A DNA stretch of 64,000 nt. It comes from Allolobophora icterica. Its lineage: Eukaryota > Annelida > Clitellata > Crassiclitellata > Lumbricidae. The position numbers and the translations under genes are program-made. This document shows positions 55,665 through 64,000 of the stretch, in pieces (position 1 is the first letter of the stretch; the number at the start of each line of letters is the position of its first letter). The stretch is taken from contig OY744617.1 of NCBI GenBank assembly GCA_963556255.1, positions 24,893,189 to 24,957,188 on the forward strand. The letters run 5' to 3'. Below the pieces are notes generated by a model, which worked only from the letters and a program-made list of their open reading frames with translations, did no database searches and was not told the origin of the DNA.

Positions 55665-56215
55665 GAACCTTGTCTTATAGTAACCTTAAGGTTACTAGAG
55701 CTTGTCCACCAGGCGGTTGGTTTAAACTATGCCATATGGTAACCTGGACAGGTTACTATTGAAGTAAGCTTTCTACGGTTACTATTTGGTAAGCAGAGGT
55801 TACTTCAAAAGTAAGCTGTTTATGGTTACTATTTGGTTACTAATGATACTTTGAGAGTAAGCTGTCTTATGTTACTATTTGGTTGCTAATGATACTTCGA
55901 GAGTAAGCTGTCTTATGTTACTATTTGGTTGCTAATGATACTTTGAGAGTAAGCTGTCTTATGTTACTACTTAGCAAGCTCATGAAACTTTGAAAGTAAG
56001 ATGCTTAGGTTACTATCTAACAAGCTGAAGCTGACTTTGGGTTGTCCACTAGGCGGATGGTTTAAGCTATACCATATAGTAACCTGGACTGGGATACTAC
56101 TTGGCCAGCCGGGGATACTTTGAAAGTAAGCTATGTTACTACTGCAGGCTCATAATACTTTGAAAGTCCGCTGTCCAGGTTACTATATGGAACCTTCAGT
56201 GTTACTTCCATGGAC
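55665..56215. repeat. 46-bp tandem repeat array
   Basis: Units of the type GTTACTATTTGGTTGCTAAT...AGTAAGCTGTCTTAT recur; three adjacent units near 55830-55970 are almost identical and others are diverged. A second module (GTCCACYAGGCGG...GGTAACCTGGAC) occurs at about 55700 and again at about 56045, giving a higher-order pattern. Confidence 0.8.
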
Positions 56216-57199
56216 ACTTGTAGGATTCTATAGCTGGAACCCTGAGATTTTTCAGTGATAAATTTACAAATGCAATCTTCAGCTTGATACTCTATGTCAT
56301 AAATTTATCCATAATAACTATTCTCTGAGAACTATTTCTTATCAATTATTGATAATGCATTGTATTTGAAATGGTTTTTATTAGTGCAATATATTACCAG
56401 ATATACAGAGACAAGAGTAACAGTTCATAACAAGTTTGGATTTTAAGTACGAGTTGTCCATGTTCCCTATTCACATTTTTCACAACAGTTCATTTTGTGC
56501 TTAGAAAATTTGGTGAGGCACTGGCTAAATCCATCCCTTCTCCACGTCCCCTGGATGTCAATGGTCTTCTTTTCTTTCGGGTTCTTCTTCGCTATCCTCG
56601 GTTATTTCTGGCATCCTTCCTCCGTCTTTATGGTTTCTGGTGCAATTTCGTCTACCTTTGTTCTCCGGCCAGTTCGTTGTCCGTCTTTGCTTTTGCTTTC
56701 ACCTACAACAAACTCTCTCGCTTAGTTTTTGGTCTAGATAGGTGCGTCTCTTACGTTTTGGTTAGACATAGATACAGTATCTATACTTTATTTAGCTCAA
56801 AGCAGAAACATTATAAAACACAAAACGAAAAAAAAATATAAAAACAGAAAATATATACAAAAACACCAACTCAAGCTAACGCTCCCCGGAGGTGTAAGTG
56901 TTAAAACCTGCGATTGACATAAGACATGTTGTCCTTTACGGACACACCAAGACCACTAACCAGATAATTAAACTTGTGTCCATAACTGAATGTCAACGAC
57001 AGCACGTTGAGTGTACCATCACCAGCAGTTAGCAGTTGTTAAGTAGTTTAAACAAGGCAATAACTCTCATAGATTTAAAGTCCAAACTGCCCAGCCCTAC
57101 AATAAATTCTAGTACTGATTCCATGTATGAAAACCAAACAGTTTATGATACACATTATACCAGCAAGCGTTTAATTTAGTGAGCTGAAACTGGGAAACC

Positions 57200-57570
57200 T
57201 CACTAATACTGAGCCATCTATCTTAAAACTATTAAATGTTAGGCCTAACTGACTACTAAAAACACCACATTTATCTAGTAAGCCTGAAGGCCAACTACCG
57301 ATGCAGATAGCAAAATAATATCATCTGCATACACGATGCATCCCAACCAGAATTTGTTAATACAACAACCCAGACCAGCTGCTCTCAACTCCACAATAAT
57401 TTTATTAACAAGCATGTTAAACAATTAAGGTGATAGAGAACTCCCCTGCCTTACACCACTCCTAAATGCAATGACTTAGACATACTGCCATTCCAACATA
57501 CTGCAGCGCTAGTTTAGTCTACCAGAATATCGACCACCCATACTGGGCAACCAGACATAATCGATGTAGC
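57200..57570 (-). pseudogene. LINE reverse transcriptase fragment
   Basis: The minus strand reads SGVRQGSSLSP, LFNMLVNKIIVELRAAGLGC and FWLGCIVYADDIILLSASVV, then GLQAY. It carries the intact YADD catalytic box and the G.RQGS.LSP motif, with two stop codons. This type (GC.....GC..YADDIILLS) differs from the CR1/L2 copies and resembles Jockey/Nimb-like RTs. Confidence 0.7.
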
Positions 57571-57894
57571 CTACCTTGAGATTCATCCATTGCCAGCTCA
57601 ATACACCAGCTTATTCACGAGCGCTGCATCGCATCAGAGGAGTTGTCCAGAGATGCCAAGTAGAGGTTCAAGTGCGGTAGCTAGAAGACCAAAGAGAATT
57701 ATAATTGTAATTACACATAGAGAAACAGCAAATAACGTTTGAAAGGAAGAACCAACCAGTTGCAGTGGCTCTATAATGGGGGCACGCCATCTGCAGGACA
57801 TTGCCACCGCTGTCTGAGTTCTGCTGACATGGCGCTTTAGACAACAATAACAAAGATAGCGTTCTGCATAATAATAACAACAAAAATAATAATA

Positions 57895-58147
57895 ATAATT
57901 GCTCTGTAACAGCCATCTCTCTGGTCATCTGCCAGTGGCCACTTGGTTGTTCCTCGGATGTGCACTGCTGCGGCTCAGTCTCATAGCTTTTCGGTTGTTA
58001 GCCCTTCCAGCTGGAACCGATTGCCTCAGGCCATTAGACTTGTCCTCCCCTCTCTCTCTCTCACTCTCTCTCTCCTGTCCAGTTCCGCAAGCGCTTGAAA
58101 ACATTTCTTTGTCAGTGAAGACACTGACCCGGGTCGGAAAAGTACCT
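57895..58147 (+). pseudogene. LINE 3' end, left part (split by 58148-59723)
   Basis: It reads SSWNRLPQAIRLVLP and FRKRLKTFLCQ-stop. The 3' end resumes at 59728 with CTGATTATGAGTGGCGCTATATAAATTCTCG, so the LINE tail is cut in two by the inverted-repeat element. Confidence 0.7.
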
Positions 58148-59723
58148 GGGTCATTCCGTGTGAAATCAACCAATTTTTTAACATTTTCCAACCTTCAACT
58201 TTAGATTTGGCTGAAAATTTTTCCATCTGTTTGGCCACCATTTTGAGGCACAAATACCAAATTTTATTCAAATATTCAAAAAATTTTACCGAGATATACC
58301 ATCTTAAAGTGAGGTGGGGTAGGCGAAAATTTGTATCCGATTTCGCGAAATGTTCTCTGAGGCCATATTCAACATGAAATAACTCAAGAAGTAGAGCAGA
58401 TAGAGGAATGAGGTTTTCACTGCTGTATTCAGAAAGTTGTTGGCAACCTAATGAGCCTATTAAATTGACTGTGTCTTGATTAGAGACTTTACAGAACAGC
58501 TGCCAATATGACATCTCAGAAAGCGCAAACTGTATTTTCTTGAATTTGCCAGACCAATATGAGGAAAAGCAGCAGCAACAACATTTTAATCTGTTCATAT
58601 TTTGAACTAGCAAGTAATGGGCTCCTACTGGATGTACTTTACTGTGGTGTTTATTTGTAAATGAATTCATACTGACATGCTAAACTTGGTCAAACTGATG
58701 AACAGGGGTCAACTTCACCAGCTGATATTGGGAAAATGGACAACTGGAATTTATCTGAATTTCAAATTTCTGAAAAGTGCATGCCATAAGCTTTCTGGTA
58801 ATATAAATTTCGTGTTGGTGCTCAGAAGCAATCAGGAGTTATGTTTTGTTGAATATTCGCTTTTTTTAGATGTCGCAGAAGGGTCAGTCCATGTGAAATC
58901 ACTGAGGGCCTGTATATGACCTATCTCAGATTTGGCTGTAATTTTGCTATTTTGTAGCTTGATACGTTTGTACATCATATTGAAATTTTCAGAAGCCTAT
59001 CACCATGTATCTGCATTGCATCGCTGACGGTAATGGTGGGGGGTTTGAAGCACTCGGGACACGTTTTTGAAATTGGTGACATGTTCAAAGGCCAGTATCT
59101 CGGGAACAGATCCACTTAGGCCTGCAACATTTTGTAATTTTGTACAACTTTTTGTGTACTTTCAGAAGTTGACCCCTGTTCATCAGTTTGACCAAGTTTA
59201 GCATGTCAGTATGAATTCATTTGCAAATAAACACCACAGTAAAGTACATCCAGTAGGAGCCCATTACTTGCTAGTTCAAAATATGAACAGATTAAAATGT
59301 TGTTGCTGCTGCTTTTCCTCATATTGGTCTGGCAAATTCAAGAAAATACAGTTTGCGCTTTCTGAGATGGCATATTGGCAGCTGTTCTGTAAAGTCTCTA
59401 ATCAAGACACAGTCAATTTAATAGGCTCATTAGGTTGCCAACAACTTTCTGAATACAGTAGTGAAAACCTCATGCCTCTATCTGCTCTACTTCTTGAGTT
59501 ATTTCATGTTCAATATGGCCTCAGAGAACATTTCGCAAAATCGGATACAAATTTTCGCCTACCCCACCTCACTTTAAGATGGTATATCTCGGTCAAATTT
59601 TGAAATATCCAAATAAAATTTTGAATTTGTGCCTCAAAATGGTGGCCAAACACATGTAAAAATTTTCAGCCAAATCTAAGGTTGAAGGTGGGAGGGTCTG
59701 GTTGATCTCACATGGAATGACCC
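58148..59723. mobile_element. Long-inverted-repeat element, 1576 bp, 4-bp TSD
   Basis: The arms 58148-58716 and 59165-59723 (about 565 bp) are inverted copies, highly similar throughout; they start GGGTCATTCC. The 4-bp direct repeat ACCT (58144-58147, 59724-59727) flanks it. The interrupted LINE tail on both sides confirms the borders. The spacer (58717-59164) contains a third, partial GTCAGTCCATGTGAAATCA motif. Each arm contains the same open frame (MNSFxNKHHSKVHPVGAHYL) reading towards its own end. It has no similarity I recognise and is probably fortuitous. Confidence 0.85.
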
Positions 59724-59824
59724 ACCTCTGATTATGAGTGGCGCTATATAAATTCTCGATTACAATTACAAAAATGGTTTACTTGTACATGTCGCTAAAT
59801 AATAGCTGGTAAAAGCTTTTAACC

Positions 59825-60450
59825 TTCCCAATAAATCAATCAATGAATCAAAAATCTTTACTGCAGCCGACAACAGAAATAATAACAAATTAGTTTAGAG
59901 TACAGATTACATTCAAGGATACGCTAGTTAATGGCTCCAAAGGGTGGCCTCACAGGGATACAATCCCGCTAAGGGGGTGACACCATGAGCAAATTACACA
60001 GTTATAGTAATATGACTTGTTACATAATTTTCTCCCTAAATCCATAGCGTATAATCAGTAATGCTACTAATCTTCTGGGAGGTTACTTAGTTCTTTTTAA
60101 GCAACTTTCTTAACTAATATTCTTAACTAATATTCTTAACTAAGGGACTCTGTCCCCGAGCCCTGATGTGCACACCCCGCCCGGCCAACCAGGCGCCTGA
60201 AGGGAGGCCTGTTTTTTGCAGCGAAAAGGTCAACCATTCATCAAGTACGCTTTTAGCCTTATTTTGAATTCATGGCAATTCGACGAGGAGCGAATTTCTA
60301 AAGGTATAGTATTCCAAATTAGTGATCCCGATGCTTTAATACTGAACTCCCATGTATTTGTACGAGCTCTAGCAGGGCGATATGTTAGGGTGTGTCAATT
60401 TTTGAAAGGTCAATATTTAAAAAGGCACTAAGGATAAACTTGTGCAATTT
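59825..60450 (-). pseudogene. LINE 3' UTR and RT C-terminus (family C)
   Basis: The minus strand at 60430-60210 reads SGSLIWNTIPLEIRSSSNCH and EFKIRLKAYLMNG, the WN.IP..I....F+..LK.+L tail of an RT. It is followed by a 3' UTR (CTAACTAATATTC repeats, AATCCCGCTAAGGGGG) ending in (TGATTGAT)n. It defines the family of the tails at 4890 and 38090. Confidence 0.7.
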
Positions 60451-61129
60451 CATGTGCAAAATCAACGTATGGGTGTAAATTTTGTTTTAAATGGGATTTA
60501 CCTACTTCAATTAACCCTCAAATTTATCGTGGAAAACGCGTAAATAAACTGCTTTCATACGGGGCTTGCTGAAATATTTTAAAATGCTCTGAGAAGTCCG
60601 ATATGTTTTTGTGTGTGTTAGACATCGTGTAATGTATTGTATGATATTGTATATACTATATTAATGTCGTTTACTCCCTGAATTATCAATTTATCTTGCA
60701 CTGTGTGCAACATAGTTATAATAATGCATGTTATAATGTAGCCACTTTTTAGCATAATATGTGTATTAGGGTTATAACTTTTTTACAACCTCATGTTCCT
60801 GTAGCTTAGTTGGATGAACTTTTGCCTAAAAACAAAGGAATGAACTGTCATTTTCAAATCTTTTGAAAAAAGGTCACCCCGAAATAAAAAAAATCGATTC
60901 GTGTATACAGTATATGTCACTGTGTAATGTATTATGTAATATGCATGCATAGCGCATACTAACATGTATTATAATACAGGAAAGAATGAGCTAGAAAATT
61001 TGTATATTTGTACAATATTTTGTAGGTACATATAATACTTGTACAATATTTTGTGCATTGTACAATGTACAGCTGCACAATGTACATCACTGCTTATTGC
61101 TAAGAATAAATCGATGTTGCAGTTTGTCT

Positions 61130-61830
61130 TTCATGAAGTTCCCACATCACTTTGATTGCGCGTTCTGCGCACTGATTACTTCTTGCAATGGTATCTGGAG
61201 TACGGATGGATCCTGCTTCCAGTGATACTCCAATACCCACAATGCTTTTTTGTAAGGTTTCAATATTTCTGACAAGTTCTTGAAGTCATTTTTTTGTGTA
61301 CATATGTTTAGTAAACCAACAGTCTGCCCAGTCATATGAAACGAATCTGCATATCTTCTCTAACGTTTTCCCTATTGTAAGGATAAGAATGAATGAAAGT
61401 ATAGCAAGAATGGCTCTTGAATTCCACCTGGCATTGCTGATGTTTGGAATTTTCTTAAACTTAACCAGTGGAAAAAACCTTTTTCCTCAAAGATTCTGAA
61501 CACCCGTGTAAGATGGTATAACAGTTTCATGTCATCTCTCCAGCCTGCTTTATCGAGGATTTCTTCTGTTCCATTAACAAACTGTACTTTCAGTTCCTCA
61601 TACTTGTTCATCAGTTGAGAGATAAGCGGATATTCTATGTTTGGAGACCTGGTGTTACCACCAAGTTCCTCGTCCATGACCACCCTGAGAATCCTGTCCA
61701 GAACGTGATGATGGCAACTGATAAATTGTGGTTTGCTGACACCCATGCCAGAGAACAAAAGTTGAAATCTGATAACAACTGCATTCTTTTTCCCAATGTT
61801 AACACTGGTTGTATCAGCATTGGTCATCTT
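61130..61830 (-). pseudogene. Transposase-like pseudogene of the 60766-62454 element
   Basis: The minus strand has ISCHHHVLDRILRVVMDEEL, GGNTRSPNIEYPLISQLMNK, WRDDMKLLYHLTRVFRIFEE, then in other frames ISNARWNSRAILAILSFIL, CRFVSYDWADCWFTKHMY and RSNQCAERAIKVMWELHE. At least three frameshifts. The pattern is that of a transposon-borne protein common in cnidarian and invertebrate genomes, as I recall it. I cannot name the superfamily. Confidence 0.6.
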
Positions 61831-61833
61831 TGT

Positions 61834-61868
61834 TGCATTCCATAAGTTAATACAACTTATGGAATGCA
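61834..61868. repeat. Perfect 15-bp palindrome arms
   Basis: TGCATTCCATAAGTT at 61834-61848 recurs inverted at 61854-61868 with a 5-base loop. It lies in the middle of the 60766-62454 element, just upstream (in the minus direction) of the transposase frame. Confidence 0.85.
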
Positions 61869-62469
61869 GTCAAAAATTTTTGCAATTATGAAGCAATAGT
61901 TTCGGCATCACCATCTTTCAGACGCAGGCTTTTACTTCAGTTCTCTCATTCTTCAGTACCACACCCTGATATTCATTTTCCTCAATATGCTTGCCATCAA
62001 ACTGTAAGGATCACTGTTCCATCTGTAACTTTTCAATAATTTCCTCCTTCAGTTTAGCAGCGTCTTTGGTAGCCTATTTGTAATTTTCTTGTGTGACACT
62101 GTAGGCCTATACTGCCACTGAATTTTTTTTTAATTAACAAGTTCAGTTTGCCCACAAACCATTCTATATAGATTATAGACCAATATTTGGATTCTTCTAG
62201 AAAGTGCTGAAAAGTTTTAGGAAGTTCCAGATAGCTGTAAAAGTTCTAAACAGTTCCATAAAGTTTTTATAAGAGCGACTACTTATGAGTAGTAAAGTTA
62301 CATATATGGTGAATCAAACTTTTCATTTGGGGGTGACCTTTTTTCATAACTGAGAAGAATTAATCACTTTTTCAGTGTTTTTAAGCAAAAGTTCATCCAT
62401 TTATGATACAGGAAATCGCTTTTTTGAAAAAAAGTCAAAAAGTTATAACCCTAATGTGTATATTCACTG

Positions 62470-63680
62470 TTAGATAGTCAGAATGTCCCATGTAAAAACA
62501 AGACTGCTAGCCTGGACTCATTTACATCACTTAGTGGGGTCAGGTAAACAACTTCCTACAGCTGAATTACCAACTGTCGGGGTTTTCTCATCAGATCTGG
62601 ATTGTACCTGACTACCCTGAGAGAGATCAGTGACCAAGACAGACGGAATTACAGCTACGACCAACTTGTCACTGACCTGATGACTGGCATACTGCTAAAT
62701 GGTGCAGAGCAAATTCAAAATTTACTCCGCCTGTTATAAATAGCCATGTTAGAATCAAATCAAATTTCGAAAAAGCCATGTGGGAGCGAGCAAACAAGGT
62801 GTTTTCAGGCAGAGCAAAGCCGGAGGAGAAAGATAGGTTTATGGAAAAGCTCGACAGACTGATGGACATACTTATCTGCAAGTTTGAGATCAAGACTTGT
62901 ACTGAGAACTGCCACTGAGGCACCTAGTGACTGCTTTAGATGGCAAGACAGTAAGCAAGAAGTGGTCAGGTTCCTTAGGAAAAATGTTGGATTCTGTAAC
63001 TGAGCTAGACATCAATCCTGATTTTGCAAAAGACTGTGTTGGTCCTGCTCTCCCTCAGCTCAGCGATGAAGTACTTAAGCACAGATCAAAGCTATGGCTA
63101 CAGGATTCTAACTGCAGTTAGGATAGGAGTTTTGCCAAAGGATCTGATTCTGTTGGAGATAGGACCTGTGTCCCACAGCAGTGGTTCACAACAACTCTCA
63201 GGTTCATGAGAATTTGGATCTCAAAGCATAATCTAAAAGGAAATAATCTGAACAATTTGAGGATGATTGTGGAGTTCTGTGTTGGGGTGTATAATTATAG
63301 TGAACTGGTTCAATATAAAGATAAATAGCAACTGGACACAAGGACCCAGGCAACTCCTTTTCCAGCTACAAGTGCTCAAAGAACAAAGTGAAGTGGTGAA
63401 GACGATTTTCATGCCTACAGTGAAGAGGTCTGCTTGGTATGGTTTTAGTGAGTCTGTGCTGCAAGCAATGTTGTGCAGTGATGAGGAACAGCAAAGAAGA
63501 GATGCAGTGGAGAAGCTACTGAAGATCAGAGGTGAAGGCGATGAGATGACACAGCTTGGAGACAGCAGTGTGAGACCCAGGAAAACACCAACCATCAACC
63601 CTGATGCGACAACACTCTCGCAATTGATTGACCTGAGCTCTGGAGCCTCCGAGCCTCCTGCTCCCTAACAACAGCAGAGA
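62470..63680 (+). pseudogene. Second transposase-like pseudogene, + strand
   Basis: Fragments in changing frames: IRSGLYLTTLREISDQDRRN, KAMWERANKVFSGRAKPEEK, FMEKLDRLMDILICKFEIKT with C..NC (zinc-ribbon-like start), STDQSYGYRILTAVRIGVLP, GPVSHS(R)W.TT.LRFMRIW, WFNIKI, W.QGPRQLLFQLQVL and FMPTVKRSAWYGFSESVLQA. GPxSHSRWLTTAxRxLR is a hallmark of a widespread invertebrate transposon protein of unclear superfamily. It starts 15 bp after the previous element and is in the opposite orientation. No TIRs found; it is interrupted near 63715 by a LINE. Confidence 0.6.
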
Positions 63681-63714
63681 TCAAGGCTTTTGTTGACAAC
63701 CCAATTATTATTAT

Positions 63715-64000
63715 TCATTCATTCATTCATTCATTTTGATAATTTATATAGCGCCTCTTCAAGAAACCTACTCAGAGGTGCTCCTAGTCCAGCCACGGCC
63801 AAAAAGGGAAGTCTTAAGGAGGCGGTAGAAAACAGGCGAACTTCCTCGTGGAAATAAGCGCAAAAAAGGTGGGAGCCCATTCCACAAAGAGGGGCCAGCC
63901 ACTGAGAAGGCACGACGCTGTTTAACTGAGGAGCGGGACCGAGGAACTAACAGCTCACCCCCAGTTGTAGAACGTAGAACTCGACGGGACATTAGGCTAG
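63715..64000 (-). pseudogene. LINE 3' end, continues past the window
   Basis: The minus strand reads RRVLRSTTGGELLVPRSRSS, FSVAGPSLWNGLPPFLRLFP, FYRLLKTSLF, the C-terminus of a CR1/L2-type RT. The 3' tail is AGGCGCTATATAAATT followed by (ATGA)n at 63715-63737. The 5' part lies outside the window. Confidence 0.8.

Larger units (their letters stand above)
60766..62454. mobile_element. DNA transposon with long TIRs and 6-bp TSD, 1689 bp
   Basis: The ends TTAGGGTTATAACTTTTT and its inverse open imperfect TIRs of about 160 bp (60766-60925 and about 62295-62454), sharing GGATGAACTTTTGC and GAAAAAAGGTCACCCC. The 6-bp direct repeat TGTGTA (60760-60765, 62455-62460) flanks it. Inside, the minus strand carries a transposase-like pseudogene (61130-61830). 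Confidence 0.82.

Noticed and set aside
56495..56841. Hydrophobic frames resembling a membrane protein
   Set aside because: No start context, splice borders or family pattern; the opposite strand lies next to LINE sequence, so a LINE shadow is likely.

Overview
This is a stretch of animal nuclear DNA. It has long introns with GT...AG borders, many simple repeats, and several classes of non-LTR retrotransposon and DNA transposon. No prokaryotic gene organisation, rRNA, tRNA gene or CRISPR array was seen. The host genes belong to a metazoan extracellular family (VWDE-like). The repeat landscape (CR1/L2-type LINEs with tails such as GCGCTATATAAAT, a foldback element with an 8-bp target duplication, an abundant TAGGCCTA palindrome) suggests a marine invertebrate, possibly an echinoderm or another deuterostome. 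I cannot name the species from the sequence.

Two paralogous genes lie head-to-tail on the + strand. Gene A (327 to 26509, 5' end outside the window) was reconstructed as 19 candidate exons. The first 14 join with fully compatible splice phases. They encode, in order, a Cys-rich segment, a WxGY/beta-rich segment, a von Willebrand factor D domain spread over four exons, a VWDE-specific region, an EGF-like repeat, a VNDG-like/Cys-rich segment and one thrombospondin type-1 repeat. A C-terminal module follows and ends in a short hydrophobic tail. A canonical AATAAA lies about 100 bp after the stop. Gene B (about 34089 to beyond 52525) has its 5' end in the window and repeats the order of the gene A exons: two 5' exons (34089-34332, 36113-36247) precede the four that match gene A exons 1 to 4. 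The VWD exons expected next were not found in the remaining 11.5 kb.

Nearly everything else is transposon-derived. Introns of gene A hold LINE fragments (5.4-7.2 kb, 11.4-12.5 kb, 18.2-18.6 kb), a hAT-type MITE, a foldback element and a 543-bp non-autonomous element with a 9-bp target duplication. Between the genes (26.6-34.1 kb) I see only simple repeats, a probable SINE and a small tandem duplication. Introns of gene B contain LINEs, a decayed piggyBac transposase and a complete 3.2-kb Mutator-like element (46871-50074). That element has minisatellite-type inverted termini and a perfect 9-bp target duplication. Downstream of 52.6 kb is a nest of insertions: two hAT-type MITEs, a second copy of the 9-bp-TSD family, a 46-bp tandem array, a 1.58-kb long-inverted-repeat element inserted in a LINE tail, a 1.69-kb TIR element with a 6-bp duplication, and a transposase pseudogene.

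The most informative results are the VWDE-like tandem pair, with a TSP1 repeat and an unassigned C-terminal module, and the set of transposons whose exact ends could be fixed by target-site duplications. No new enzymatic or defence system was recognised.
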